Below are positions 17,551-26,057 of a DNA stretch of 64,000 nt, in pieces. The stretch spans positions 2,604,001 to 2,668,000 of the forward strand of contig NZ_AP024269.1 in the NCBI RefSeq assembly GCF_016629525.1, written 5' to 3'. This DNA is from Kaistia sp. 32K (GTDB lineage: Bacteria; Pseudomonadota; Alphaproteobacteria; Rhizobiales; Kaistiaceae). The notes under the pieces were generated by a model. That model had not been told where the DNA came from, ran no database searches, and worked only from the letters and a program-made list of their open reading frames with translations. The position numbers and the translations under genes are program-made. Numbering within the stretch: position 1 is the stretch's first letter; each line of letters opens with the position of its first letter.

Positions 17551-18102
17551 TCAGGACGGAAGATCGATGTCGGCGCCGAACGGCTTGTCGCTCGTCGCGC
17601 CGGGCCGGTTCGATGCCATGTGAAGTCGTTGGAAGCTGTCCGGGAGGACGGGCTCGAAGGCTTCGCCCATCCGGATGGTGATGATCAGGCGGGCCTCGGC
17701 CATCAGCAGCTCGGCGTTCGAGCTGGCCTGGTCGACCATGTGATAGGAGGCCTCGATTGCGGTGATCGCCTCGAAACTTGCCAGCCAGGCGGGGCTGGTC
17801 AGAAGCACGTCGAGCATGTCCTCGGTCGCCTGGTAGAGGCTGGTGTCGAGGGCGTCGACGGCGTCGGCGTTGATCAGCGCCGAGATGCCGAGCCGCAGCG
17901 AGGAGATGAACTTCGGCTCGCCGGCGGTGGCATCGCCGTCCGGCGACATCGTGCGGCCGAGCAGCGTGCAGCGGATGCAAGGCAGATCGGCCGCCTTCAT
18001 CGGCAGGATGGCATTGGCCTGCACCCGGCCGGCAAAGCCCGGAAGCGTGCCGAGAAGCTGCGCCGCGTGATCGCGAATGCGAGGCGGCCAGTAATCGGCC
18101 AT
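17551..18102 (-). CDS. Tail terminator-like protein (Mu gp37 place)
   Basis: 183 aa. The gene sits between head-tail joining and DUF2635/sheath genes, where Mu encodes gp37. It starts MADYWPPRIRDHAAQLLGTL and has ILPMKAADLPCIRCTLLG with alternating strands, as in tail terminators. Assignment rests on gene order and size more than on motif. It overlaps the upstream gene by one base. Confidence 0.65.
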   Translation of the reverse strand: MADYWPPRIRDHAAQLLGTLPGFAGRVQANAILPMKAADLPCIRCTLLGRTMSPDGDATAGEPKFISSLRLGISALINADAVDALDTSLYQATEDMLDVLLTSPAWLASFEAITAIEASYHMVDQASSNAELLMAEARLIITIRMGEAFEPVLPDSFQRLHMASNRPGATSDKPFGADIDLPS

Positions 18103-18425
18103 CAGCCGGAGACCTTGCGCAGGACGAGTTTGACATCGCCTTCGCCGTCCGGACGGACGTCAACGACGAGGAAGGTCTCGGCGCCGATGACGATCTTGTC
18201 GTCGATCGCCGGCAGGATCGGATATTCGCTGGCGCGGATCCCGAGCGTCGGCGAGACGGTGGTGAACTCGCCATCGGCGAGCTGGACCTCGGTGTGTGGG
18301 CGGCGAAAATCGCCGCCCGCCGGAAATGAGGCGACGCCAGGCTGCGAGGCGAGCGGCAGAATGGTCACCGGCCGTCCGAAGGCGAGCTGGGCGGGCCCCA
18401 GCACCATGGCGTCGAAATCGATCAT
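18102..18425 (-). CDS. Head-tail joining protein
   Basis: 107 aa, a small beta-rich protein with YPILPAIDDKIVIGAETFLVVDVRPDGEGDVKLVLRK. This pattern fits the gpFII/Gifsy-2-like head-tail connector fold (a parameterised D.I...G..F.V..V..DG...L.L). Its place next to the decoration and terminator genes agrees. Precise family assignment would need a profile search. Confidence 0.65.
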   Translation of the reverse strand: MIDFDAMVLGPAQLAFGRPVTILPLASQPGVASFPAGGDFRRPHTEVQLADGEFTTVSPTLGIRASEYPILPAIDDKIVIGAETFLVVDVRPDGEGDVKLVLRKVSG

Positions 18426-18434
18426 CGCACCGGC

Positions 18435-19046
18435 TCAGTAACCGTAGGCGATCCAGTTCACCTTCTTGCCGAAGGTGGTGGCCGCGACCGGCGTCGGGTC
18501 GGTGCCGCCGGTGTTCTGCCAGGTCTTCAGGATGATCGAGCCGGCGATCGGCGCGGCGCTCTGATCGCCGACCTGGGCGGTGACCCATTCCGGATTGTCG
18601 GTTGGGTCGCTTTCGAGGATGGCGACGACGGAGATCACCTTGGCGAGGCCGGTGGCGACGGTGTCGGCCGCGGTCACGGTCGTGAGCTGTCCGCCGACGA
18701 CGCGCGAGCCCTGCTCGCCGCGATGAACGAACACGGTGCCGACGATGCTGAGGGCGCCATTGTCGACCGCGAGCACCGCCTCGCCGATCGCGACATTGCC
18801 CGAGCCGACATTGGTCGCGACCTTGTTGGTCGAGTCCCAATAGATCTTGTCGCCGACGGCCCAGGCCTGGCTGGCGGCCTTGAAGAGCTGATAGACGCCG
18901 CGGGTCTGGATCTCGACCGGCAAGCCCTGCGCGGCGGCGTAGGCCGCAACGCCATAGAGGCGGCCGACGATAACGAAATCACCGGAGTTCACGGCATAGG
19001 GGGCCGGAACGGTCAGAACGTCCCCCGACTGGATGTAGTTGTTCAT
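18435..19046 (-). CDS. DUF2190 capsid decoration protein, extended
   Basis: 203 aa. The first 110 residues match DUF2190 (Y.QSGDVLTVPAPYAVNSGDFVIVGRL.GVA, then VGDKIYWDSTNKVATNVGSGN.AIGEAV), a family of head cement proteins lying just after the capsid gene. The C-terminal 80 residues (after HRGEQGSR) are an extra domain beyond the usual family length, with SIILKTWQNTGGTDPTPVAA. Both parts are probably on the virion surface. Confidence 0.87.
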   Translation of the reverse strand: MNNYIQSGDVLTVPAPYAVNSGDFVIVGRLYGVAAYAAAQGLPVEIQTRGVYQLFKAASQAWAVGDKIYWDSTNKVATNVGSGNVAIGEAVLAVDNGALSIVGTVFVHRGEQGSRVVGGQLTTVTAADTVATGLAKVISVVAILESDPTDNPEWVTAQVGDQSAAPIAGSIILKTWQNTGGTDPTPVAATTFGKKVNWIAYGY

Positions 19047-19134
19047 GGCGGGACCTTTCGGAAGCGGGGAAGACGAGGACAGTCGCGCGGCCGCACCAGG
19101 CGGCCGCGTTTAGATCGATCGAGATGAGACGGGA

Positions 19135-21210
19135 TTAGCTGCCGTTGCGGACGAAGCCGCGGTAGTCGATCGCCTTGGCGCCGACGTCCTGGCGGACCTT
19201 CACCTCGACGCCATCGACGTCGAAGCCCATCCGGGTCTCGGTGTAGAGGCCCTCGGCACCCTCGAGATAGGCCAGCTCGATCATGTCGATCAGTGCCGGG
19301 TCGCCGGCGAGGAACCAGTTCGACGTCGAGACGGCGTCGAGACGCGGCTCGGTGATCGGCACCAGCTTCTTCATCGTCGCCGGCACGACATCGCCCGACT
19401 TGGTCGGAACGATCTGGCCGAGGAACTGCTCGATCGTCGTCTCGAGCGCGGTCGGACCGACGATGTAGGTCGGCGTGATATTCAGGAGGGTCTTGCCGTC
19501 CAGGCCCTTCTGATTGCGCAGGATCTTGCGGCCCGAGCCGACCGAGGCTGCCGAGATCGCGGCGGCCGTATCGACGTTGTTGTGGTCGGCATGGAAGAGG
19601 CCCTTGCCGTCCGCCATCGGCGCGTTGGCCGTGATGATCGCCCAGACGAGATCACTCTCGAGGTTCGCCGCGGAGATGCCGAAGGCGCGCGGGATGCGGG
19701 TGAAGGCGGAGAGGTCGTCGTTGATGATCACCTGGCGGGTGATGGCGATGACCTTGCCGTAGGTCGAGATCGCGTAGGTCTCGGCCGCGTCGCCCATCTT
19801 GCCGCGCTTGAATTCGCCGTGCTCGTTGACCTTCTCGAGCTGCGGCGCCTCGCCGAGCTGGGTGCGGCTGACCGGCTTGAAGTCCGACACGGTGGTGACG
19901 CGCACCAGCGGGCGGAACGTCTGCGGAGCGGCGTCGTAGCCCTGGCGCAGCGTCTTGTTGGCGACGTTGGCGAGGATGTTCGGAAAGTCCGAGGTCGACA
20001 GCATGCCGCCCGAGCGCGTTTCGATGTCCATGTCCGAGCGGTGGCGGAGCATCGCGTCGGCGACCTGCATCTTGCTCAAGCCCCGGGTGTTGACGCCGCG
20101 GGCATTCAGGAAGTCGCGGCCCATCTCAAGCAGCGTCAGGCCGCGGAATTCGCGGGCGGCATCCGTCAGCTTGAACTTCTGCGGATCGAACCGATGCAGG
20201 AGCGCCTCCTGCATTGCCTCGCCGCGCTTCTCATCGCCGTCGTGAATGAGACGGACGTTGCCGTTGCCAGGGCCGCGGCTTTCGCTATCCGCCGCCAGTT
20301 TGTCGAGCAGCAGCTTGCGGAACTCGACGACCGTGGTGCCCTTGGTGACGTGCTCGTCGCCGAAGGCCTCCAGGCGCTGGCTGACGGCCAGGCGGCGGAT
20401 TTCGCCGGAGCGCTCGCGCTCGGCGGTAATGCCGGCCTGGCGCGCGGTCTCGGCCTCGGCGGCGGCGCGCTCGGCGGCGAGGCGCTCGGCCTCGGCACGC
20501 TCCTTGTCCGCCTTTTCCCTGGCCGCGCGGGTGGCGGCCTCGTCGGCAAGACGCTTCTGTTCGATCTCTTCGGGGGTCATGGGGCTCGCTCCATCATTCG
20601 CCGCGGGAGCGGCTGGGGGATCAGGCTGGGGGGTGGGTTTCGTTGCCCGCGTCTCGACGACGCACGGGAACAGTTCGGGCTCGCCGCGATGGCCGCGGAT
20701 CTGCGATCCGGCGTCGGCCGGCACGGGGACGGCCGAGATCTCCATCGGCTCCCAGTCGGTGACGAGCCAGACCGGCACGCTGCCGTCGTCGGCTTCGTTC
20801 TTCTGGACGCGGTGGATCGCGTAGCCGACCGAGATGTTGCGGATGATGCCGTCGCGGATCTTCTGGACGGTGTCGGCGTCACCGGCGGCGGAGGAGAGCT
20901 TGATCCGGGCCAAGCCCTGGCCGTTCTCGATGCGCGCGGTGCCGGGCACGACGGCGCCGATCACGGCAGCGAGCTCCCAGCTGTCATGCGTGTCGAGGAA
21001 GGCCGCGCCGGCGTTGAGCCGGCCAAGCCGCACGCTGGCTTCGTCGACCTGCAGCTCTTCGATGTAGGGACCGTCCCGCCACGAATAGCGCTGCACCTGC
21101 GCGCCGGTGGTCCAGACGACCTCGATCGTGTTGTCGGTGTCGTCGAAGCTCTGCGCGCGCACTTGGGCCGCCCGCGCCTGGCGCGGCAGCGCGATATTCA
21201 GTTCGGCCAT
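19135..21210 (-). CDS. Prohead protease / scaffold / major capsid fusion protein
   Basis: 691 aa. Residues 20-185 form an HK97-type (S78) prohead protease with the catalytic-type His in FLDTHDS and Ser in RNISVGYAI. Residues 210-285 are a charged Ala/Glu coiled coil, the internal scaffold. Residues about 290-691 are the major capsid protein, ending in ETRMGFDVDGVEVKVRQDVGAKAIDYRGF. Self-cleavage releases the capsid part during assembly. Protease/capsid fusions are a known arrangement in such phages. Confidence 0.93.
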   Translation of the reverse strand: MAELNIALPRQARAAQVRAQSFDDTDNTIEVVWTTGAQVQRYSWRDGPYIEELQVDEASVRLGRLNAGAAFLDTHDSWELAAVIGAVVPGTARIENGQGLARIKLSSAAGDADTVQKIRDGIIRNISVGYAIHRVQKNEADDGSVPVWLVTDWEPMEISAVPVPADAGSQIRGHRGEPELFPCVVETRATKPTPQPDPPAAPAANDGASPMTPEEIEQKRLADEAATRAAREKADKERAEAERLAAERAAAEAETARQAGITAERERSGEIRRLAVSQRLEAFGDEHVTKGTTVVEFRKLLLDKLAADSESRGPGNGNVRLIHDGDEKRGEAMQEALLHRFDPQKFKLTDAAREFRGLTLLEMGRDFLNARGVNTRGLSKMQVADAMLRHRSDMDIETRSGGMLSTSDFPNILANVANKTLRQGYDAAPQTFRPLVRVTTVSDFKPVSRTQLGEAPQLEKVNEHGEFKRGKMGDAAETYAISTYGKVIAITRQVIINDDLSAFTRIPRAFGISAANLESDLVWAIITANAPMADGKGLFHADHNNVDTAAAISAASVGSGRKILRNQKGLDGKTLLNITPTYIVGPTALETTIEQFLGQIVPTKSGDVVPATMKKLVPITEPRLDAVSTSNWFLAGDPALIDMIELAYLEGAEGLYTETRMGFDVDGVEVKVRQDVGAKAIDYRGFVRNGS

Positions 21211-21250
21211 AGGTCAGTCCTTGGTGGGGGAATCGTCGACGACGGCGGCC
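21150..21250. repeat. Direct repeat A, copy 1 (protease start / end of upstream frame)
   Basis: This stretch matches 21384-21484 at an offset of 234 bases. It covers the first codons of the protease gene plus the last codons of the upstream open frame. The ribosome-binding region lies inside the repeat, so both copies have similar initiation signals. Confidence 0.8.
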
Positions 21251-21444
21251 GCATCCTTGAGCGGATCGACCCGTTCGAACTTCCGCAGGTGCCATTCGAC
21301 CGGCACGGTGCGGTCGGGGATCTTGCCGGCGAGCCACGCGGCCTCGCAGAACGAATCCCAGATCGGCTGGAGGAACTTCGAAATCTGCGCGCCCGCTTCG
21401 GCCGCCCGCGCCTGGCGCGGCAGCGCTATGTTCTGTTCGGCCAT
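21214..21444 (-). pseudogene. Chimeric duplication relic: protease N-terminus joined to portal C-terminus
   Basis: The 76-codon open frame begins like the protease/capsid protein (MAEQNIALPRQARAA versus MAELNIALPRQARAA) and then continues as the portal C-terminal region (FLQPIW...FCEAAWLAGKIPDR versus FLQPVW...FCEAAWLAGEIPDR). It ends VDDSPTKD, like the portal end VDDASTKG, but lacks about 50 portal residues in between. It lies exactly between the two parent genes. This is a tandem duplication with an internal deletion; the frame is still open with an intact start, so a product is possible but unlikely to be needed. Confidence 0.8.
21251..21380. repeat. Direct repeat B, copy 1 (in relic)
   Basis: 130 bases matching 21680-21809 in the portal gene at an offset of 429 bases, including the identical run cggcgagccacgcggcctcg. 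Divergence is mostly at a few codons, which shows the event is not very recent. Confidence 0.8.
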
Positions 21445-21484
21445 GGGTCAGCCCTTGGTGGAGGCGTCGTCGACAAGGGCCGCG
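21384..21484. repeat. Direct repeat A, copy 2 (relic start / end of portal)
   Basis: Second copy of repeat A, with about 80-85 percent identity by eye. It covers the start of the chimeric relic and the end of the portal gene. Confidence 0.8.
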
Positions 21485-22983
21485 GCATCGAGCGCGCTCT
21501 GCAGCACGCCGGTCTTCGCGGTCTTGCGCGGGTCGGAATCGAGGATGATGCCGAGGGCATCGAGCTTCTTGTTCCAGGCGACGAAGTCGGCGAGCACGTC
21601 GTCCGGATTGCGGCCCCGATCCGAAATCACGTCCTGCGGCGAGCGCGTGCCGGCGCGGATCGCCAGCAGCTCGGCTGTCGCGTCCTTGAGCGGGTCGACC
21701 CACTCGAACTTCGGCGGGTTCCACTCGACCGGCACCAGGCGGTCGGGGATTTCGCCGGCGAGCCACGCGGCCTCGCAGAACCATTCCCAGACCGGCTGCA
21801 GAAACATCGGGATGATGATCTGCCATTGGATCTGCCGCACCAGGCGGCGGAATTCGAGGATCTCGACGCGGGCCGAGGAGAAGTTCACCTCGGATAGGTC
21901 GCCGGTCATCAGCGCATAGGGAACTCGCCAGCCGGCGGCGATGTCCTGCAGCGCCGAGACCTTGTTGTCCCGGAAACCGGCGACCACGGCCGGCTGGTTG
22001 AACTTGATGTCCTTGCCGCCGCGCAGATAGGCGAACATGCCCGGAGCGAACTTCTCGAGGAGGCTCCCACCCGGGCCAACGACACCCGGCGTCGGCGGCT
22101 TGCCGTTGGCGTCGACCGGGTTGATGCCGATGTCATTTTCGTCGTCGCCGATGACGACGCCGACCATCGAGGCCTCGATCTTCTTCCGGATGCCCTCGGC
22201 GAAGGTGTAGTCCGCCAGATCGCGGTGATCGCGGATCGACGGCGCGCCCCATGGCACGCCGCGCGTCTGGGTCCGCTGCCGGTCGAAGAGGTGCAGCACT
22301 TCGGATGCCGGCACGGCGCTGGACTGCAGCGGGGAGCCGACCGAAAGGAAGCTGTTCCCCGGGTGCGTCGACCAGAGCCAGTAGGCGCGGCGGCCGCCGA
22401 TCGGATTGAATTCGATGCCGTTGATGATGGAGCCGCCATCCGGCAGGCCGCCGACCCGGCTTGAGTCGATGAAATCGGATTCGAGCAGCTGCAGCTGCAG
22501 GGGCACGCGAAGCCCATCGGAGGAACGGCGGATGCGACGGCGGCCCAGCACCTCCCCACCCTCGACCATCTCTCGGGCCGCCAGCGTCTGCAGGCCGTAG
22601 AAATCCTGCAGTCCCTCGGGATCGCAATTGCGCGCCCACTCTTTGTAGGCGTCCATGACGCGGGCGTTCTTCTTGTCGTCGCCCGTGTTGGCGCGGGGCA
22701 CGATCCCCTCGCCAATCAGATTGGCAACCCAGACCGATACCGCCTTGGCGGCATGCGGGTTGTTGCGCACCAGGTCGCGGACGCGATCGCGCAGCCGCGG
22801 GCCGGCAGCCATGATCTCGGAGTCGGCCGATGTGCTCGCCGTGTGCCAGCCATCGGTGTGACGTCCGAGCGCCGCGCCCTCATAGGCTCGCTTTTGGAAG
22901 CCCTCGAGCGTCGCGCGAGCTCGGGCTCGATCGAGGGCGGTCCGCGGCGCGAACAGCCCGATCGCTGAATCGAGCCAGTTCAA
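21448..22983 (-). CDS. Portal protein (lambda gpB family)
   Basis: 511 aa, the usual length. Key segments are RLRDRVRDLVRNNPHAAKAVSVWVANLIGEGI, then GEVLGRRR, LLESDFID, GIEFNPIGGRRAYWL and the C-terminal GDLSEVNFSSARVEILEFRRLVRQIQ. The last is the hallmark of lambda-type portals (LSGDLSEVNYSS). Twelve copies form the DNA channel at the capsid vertex. It overlaps the gpW-like stop by four bases. The C-terminal part has been duplicated into the relic next door. Confidence 0.95.
   Translation of the reverse strand: MNWLDSAIGLFAPRTALDRARARATLEGFQKRAYEGAALGRHTDGWHTASTSADSEIMAAGPRLRDRVRDLVRNNPHAAKAVSVWVANLIGEGIVPRANTGDDKKNARVMDAYKEWARNCDPEGLQDFYGLQTLAAREMVEGGEVLGRRRIRRSSDGLRVPLQLQLLESDFIDSSRVGGLPDGGSIINGIEFNPIGGRRAYWLWSTHPGNSFLSVGSPLQSSAVPASEVLHLFDRQRTQTRGVPWGAPSIRDHRDLADYTFAEGIRKKIEASMVGVVIGDDENDIGINPVDANGKPPTPGVVGPGGSLLEKFAPGMFAYLRGGKDIKFNQPAVVAGFRDNKVSALQDIAAGWRVPYALMTGDLSEVNFSSARVEILEFRRLVRQIQWQIIIPMFLQPVWEWFCEAAWLAGEIPDRLVPVEWNPPKFEWVDPLKDATAELLAIRAGTRSPQDVISDRGRNPDDVLADFVAWNKKLDALGIILDSDPRKTAKTGVLQSALDAAALVDDASTKG
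21680..21809. repeat. Direct repeat B, copy 2 (in portal)
   Basis: The parental copy of repeat B within the portal gene, encoding the segment FLQPVWEWFCEAAWLAG through WVDPLKDA. Confidence 0.8.
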
Positions 22984-23192
22984 TAGTCACCCCGCGAGAA
23001 GGTCGCGAAGCCCGCCGTCGGTCGCCGCGGCTGGCCGCTGCCGACGTTCTGCTGCGCTTCGAGCCAGGTGAGCCGCTTCAGCAGCTGGTCGAGGCTGTCG
23101 TAGTCGACCGACTTGCCGTCATACGAGACGCGCGTCGCGCCCGAGGCGATCGCCTTCTTCAGGGCGAGGATCTCCGCGGTGAAGTCGGTCAT
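22980..23192 (-). CDS. gpW-like head-tail connector
   Basis: 70 aa: TDFTAEILALKKAIASGATRVSYDGKSVDY, then LDQLLKRLTWLEAQ. This is the gpW-type pattern (ALKKAIASG...V.YDGKSV.Y.S...L..R...LE) of small proteins encoded between terminase and portal. The start at 23192 is set by the TGATG overlap with the terminase stop and a GAGG site; an upstream ATG at 23201 lacks spacing for a ribosome site. Confidence 0.87.
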   Translation of the reverse strand: MTDFTAEILALKKAIASGATRVSYDGKSVDYDSLDQLLKRLTWLEAQQNVGSGQPRRPTAGFATFSRGDY

Positions 23193-25198
23193 CAGAGCCA
23201 TCCTCGGGAAGTGTCGATCCAGGGCTTCGGCGCGGCGGGAGCCGCCGGCGCCGGCGCTGGCTCGGGTGTCGGTTCCGCGGGCGCCTCGTCGGCGGGCGGT
23301 GAAAGGTCGTATTGCAGCGACGCGTCGATGCGGCGCGGCAGCGATTTGCGGACGGCAAGAGCACCGACGAAGGTGTCCAGCGCCTCATTGCGCTTGCCTT
23401 CCGGCAGCACCCAGACGGCGTAGGCGCGGCCGAGGCGCTTTCGCAGCTCGCGGCGCTCCGAGGTGAGCTGCTCGAAATAGTCCGGGCCGAAGCCGTCGGC
23501 GGCCGGGAAATGGATCAAGCCGGGCTTGCGGCCGCCCTCGGCCGGCGCCTCGATCTTGAGGCGGCCGAAGATTGCGTCCTTCGCCGTGTCGACGCCGATC
23601 GGCCAGAACTGCTCGCCGAGCTTCGTCTTCCTCGCCGCGGTGGGCCAAATTGGCCTCGCGCCGGCCCGCCCGTAGGTCGCGAAGATGCGACGCTTGGCGC
23701 GGCGACGGGCGAAGGCGAAGACCTGGGCGCCGTGATGACCGCCGGCGTCGATGCCGGCGGCGGCGACGCGCAGCGTCCGGCCGTCCACCGTCCGGAACAT
23801 CTGCAGAAGCGCGCTATCGAGCTCGCGCCAGGCCGCCGGCTGCGCCGGGTCCTGATGGATCACCTGATAGAGGAAGGGCCACGCCTCCTCGTCCTCGCCC
23901 CAACCGATGAACTGCGTCTCGAGGCGATCGCCCTGCACGTCGGTGAAGGAGGTGATCACCTTCACCGCTGCGGGCAGATCCTGCGGCCCATAGGCCTCGG
24001 CGCGGGCGATCAATCCCGAGCCGTCGAAACTCTCTCGGCCGGCCGGGCGCCAAAGCTCGGCGAGCGCCGTGTTGGTGAACTTCTTCAGCAGCTCCGGATC
24101 GCCAACGGCGAGCAGGAACTCCCGCACCAGGTCGGCGAGACGATGTCGCTTCGAGAACAGCTTCGAGATCTGGAAGCCGGCGTGCCCGTCATAGGGCGCG
24201 CGCTGTTGGCAATGCCGGCAGAGGCTGCGCCCCTGATTGTCCCAGAGCGCGGGCTCCTGCCGCTCACCGCAGCAGGAGAACGGCCGCGTCTGCCGCCAGC
24301 CGTAGCCCGGCGCGTGCTCGAGCGCGTCGAGCGCCCGGATCCGGTCGCCCTCCGACCAGAAGACGCCGCAGCCTGGGCAGATCACGCCGGCCGTGTCGGG
24401 ACGATGCTCGCCCGCCTCGTCCTTCGACCAGTGCACGTCCTTCCACGCGATGGTGAAGGCATGCGCGCAATGGGGGCACGTCACGAAGCACTTGCGGCGG
24501 TCGCTCGCCTGGTACTCGCGGCCGATGCGCGAGGTGTCCTCGTCGGTCGGCGAGCAGGTTCGAACGAACTTGCCGCGGCCGAGCGCGCGATAGGTCGAGG
24601 CGCGTTCCTCGGCGAGGATCAGCGGATCGCCTTCCTTGCCGGCCGAGGGCGGGTATTTGTCGATCTCGTCGCAGATGATGACGCGCTTGGGGCGCGAGGC
24701 GAGATCCGTCGGGCTGTTCGAACCGACGAAGTCGATCGAGCCGCCCTTGAATTCCTTGTGCGTGATCGTCGAACGGCCGGCATAGGGCGCCAGCGCCTCG
24801 CGGATCGCCGGGCTGGCCTCGATGGTCGGCTCGACGCGCTCCTTCGAGAAGCTCTCGGCCGCGCCCTGCGTCGGCTGCACGAACAGGATCGGGCTCGGAT
24901 CCTGGTGGATGAAGTAGAGCGCGACGTTGATGTCGAGCTCCGTCTTCACGACCTGCGTGCCCGCCATCACCGTGACGGTGTGGGTGTCGGACTCGGTGAC
25001 GGCGCCGAAGGGCCCGAAGGCGACCGGCTGCGAGCTGGTCTTCCACCGGCCGGGCGACGCCGAGGTCTTCGCCGAGACCTGCCGATAGGTATCGGCCCAT
25101 TCGATCAGGTTAAGCCGGGGCGGAGGCCGGAGCGCCTGGCGCGCCTGCTTAATCCGGATCGCGAGCTTCGTGGCTCCCGGCGAAGGTGTCGGGGTCAT
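23192..25198 (-). CDS. terL: Terminase large subunit, GpA family
   Basis: 668 aa. The ATPase has a Walker A-like MAGTQVVKTE at about 78-87 and Walker B VIICDEID at 173-180. Before the nuclease part lie paired cysteines (CPHC, CPGC, CCGERQ, CRHC) that probably bind zinc. The nuclease region follows with AAGIDAGGHHGAQVFAFAR. The C-terminus is a Pro/Ala linker ending WIDTSRGWL. The enzyme cuts and pumps DNA into the prohead. Homologues of GpA type usually cut at cos, which predicts cohesive ends here. Confidence 0.95.
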   Translation of the reverse strand: MTPTPSPGATKLAIRIKQARQALRPPPRLNLIEWADTYRQVSAKTSASPGRWKTSSQPVAFGPFGAVTESDTHTVTVMAGTQVVKTELDINVALYFIHQDPSPILFVQPTQGAAESFSKERVEPTIEASPAIREALAPYAGRSTITHKEFKGGSIDFVGSNSPTDLASRPKRVIICDEIDKYPPSAGKEGDPLILAEERASTYRALGRGKFVRTCSPTDEDTSRIGREYQASDRRKCFVTCPHCAHAFTIAWKDVHWSKDEAGEHRPDTAGVICPGCGVFWSEGDRIRALDALEHAPGYGWRQTRPFSCCGERQEPALWDNQGRSLCRHCQQRAPYDGHAGFQISKLFSKRHRLADLVREFLLAVGDPELLKKFTNTALAELWRPAGRESFDGSGLIARAEAYGPQDLPAAVKVITSFTDVQGDRLETQFIGWGEDEEAWPFLYQVIHQDPAQPAAWRELDSALLQMFRTVDGRTLRVAAAGIDAGGHHGAQVFAFARRRAKRRIFATYGRAGARPIWPTAARKTKLGEQFWPIGVDTAKDAIFGRLKIEAPAEGGRKPGLIHFPAADGFGPDYFEQLTSERRELRKRLGRAYAVWVLPEGKRNEALDTFVGALAVRKSLPRRIDASLQYDLSPPADEAPAEPTPEPAPAPAAPAAPKPWIDTSRGWL

Positions 25199-25871
25199 GA
25201 AGTTCGCTCAGAGCCTCGGAGATCTCTTCCAACAGCCGGCTCTCGATTTCGGCGCGATCGAGGCCGACGAGAGAAGCGGCAAGCTTGCCGGGTATGCCGA
25301 GGAGGCGTTCGCGGACGACCGCGTAGTCCTTCTCCATGAAGAGCGCGACGGCCTCGATCTCGACGAGCTTGCCCTCGGCGACGAGGAAGTCCTGCCGGCG
25401 CTTCAACGCCAGGAAGATCTCCTTCACGCGGGTGGCGTCGGCCAGCGACCAGGTCGAGGACAGGTCGGGATCGATGTCGGAAAGGTCGACGTCGTCCAAG
25501 TCGATCGGACCGGCGCCGCCGTCGTCCTCGGCCTCGTCATCATCATCCTGATCAGCAGGATGGGTAACGCGCTTCGGCTTGCGCGGCCGCCGCGCCGGTT
25601 TGTTACCTCGAGCACCTGAAGGTGCGTCGGAATCTGTTACCTCCGGCACCTTGCGACGCGATGAGGTAACACCGCCGCGATAGACTGCGGGCCGCTCGTT
25701 GAGCGCTGCGTCGGTCTTCGCGACATCGACGCGGCCGCGCTCGTCGAGAACGAGAATTCCCTTTTGCTTCCAATCGGTAACGGTCTTCCTGGAGACGCCG
25801 CGGTGCCGGCCGTACTCGGCCTGCGAGACGAACGCGCCGGCGACCGGCGCGGCCTTCGATCTGTTACCCAC
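25149..25871 (-). CDS. Terminase small subunit-like protein
   Basis: 240 aa. The N-terminal domain (VSQAEYGRHRGVSRKTVTDWKQKG, about 15-40) is a Nu1-like winged/helix-turn-helix DNA-binding fold; a charged linker with a DDDDEAEDDGG run follows; the C-terminal part (about 135-235) is helical and ends by overlapping the large-subunit start by 50 bases. Lambda Nu1 has the same role of binding cosB and recruiting GpA. The start is GTG at 25871. Several GGTAAC motifs lie in and before the gene. Confidence 0.75.
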   Translation of the reverse strand: MGNRSKAAPVAGAFVSQAEYGRHRGVSRKTVTDWKQKGILVLDERGRVDVAKTDAALNERPAVYRGGVTSSRRKVPEVTDSDAPSGARGNKPARRPRKPKRVTHPADQDDDDEAEDDGGAGPIDLDDVDLSDIDPDLSSTWSLADATRVKEIFLALKRRQDFLVAEGKLVEIEAVALFMEKDYAVVRERLLGIPGKLAASLVGLDRAEIESRLLEEISEALSELHDPDTFAGSHEARDPD

Positions 25872-25896
25872 GGTGTTACCTGGTCAGGCTGTTACC
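25563..25896. promoter_or_regulatory. Cluster of eight GGTAAC/GTTACC motifs; candidate terminase-binding (cosB-like) region
   Basis: The hexamer occurs at 25563, 25602, 25636, 25665, 25776, 25863, 25875 and 25891, in both orientations. Three copies lie upstream of or at the start of the small-terminase-like gene. Chance would give far fewer in 335 bases. Small terminases often bind repeated sites in or beside their own gene, so this is a candidate cosB/pac region. A related pair occurs at 49782-49799. Confidence 0.45.
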
Positions 25897-26057
25897 CGGT
25901 TTTGCGACCCCACGCTGCGAGATACAGGCCGGTCGCGCTTACCCCGCCGTGGGCCCCCCTCCGGGGAGGACCCGAGCCTCGCCGGGCGGCGCCCGGCGGC
26001 CCTCCCGAACGCGGGCCGAGCGGCGCGACGGCGCGCTTCGAGCCGAGCGTCAGGTCC
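25872..26057. other. Intergenic region upstream of terminase genes
   Basis: 186 bases without a gene. Besides three GTTACC motifs it holds GC-rich inverted repeats, for example gccgggc/gcccggc at about 25981-25998. It could carry the promoter of the packaging genes or the cos cut site. No cohesive-end sequence can be assigned by eye. Confidence 0.4.

Noticed and set aside
19582..21897. 771-codon plus-strand frame opposite the capsid and portal genes
   Set aside because: Antisense shadow of the protease/capsid and portal genes, whose families are certain.
23312..25339. 675-codon plus-strand frame opposite the large terminase
   Set aside because: Shadow frame rich in Arg, Ala, Gly and Leu; the terminase on the other strand has all its motifs.
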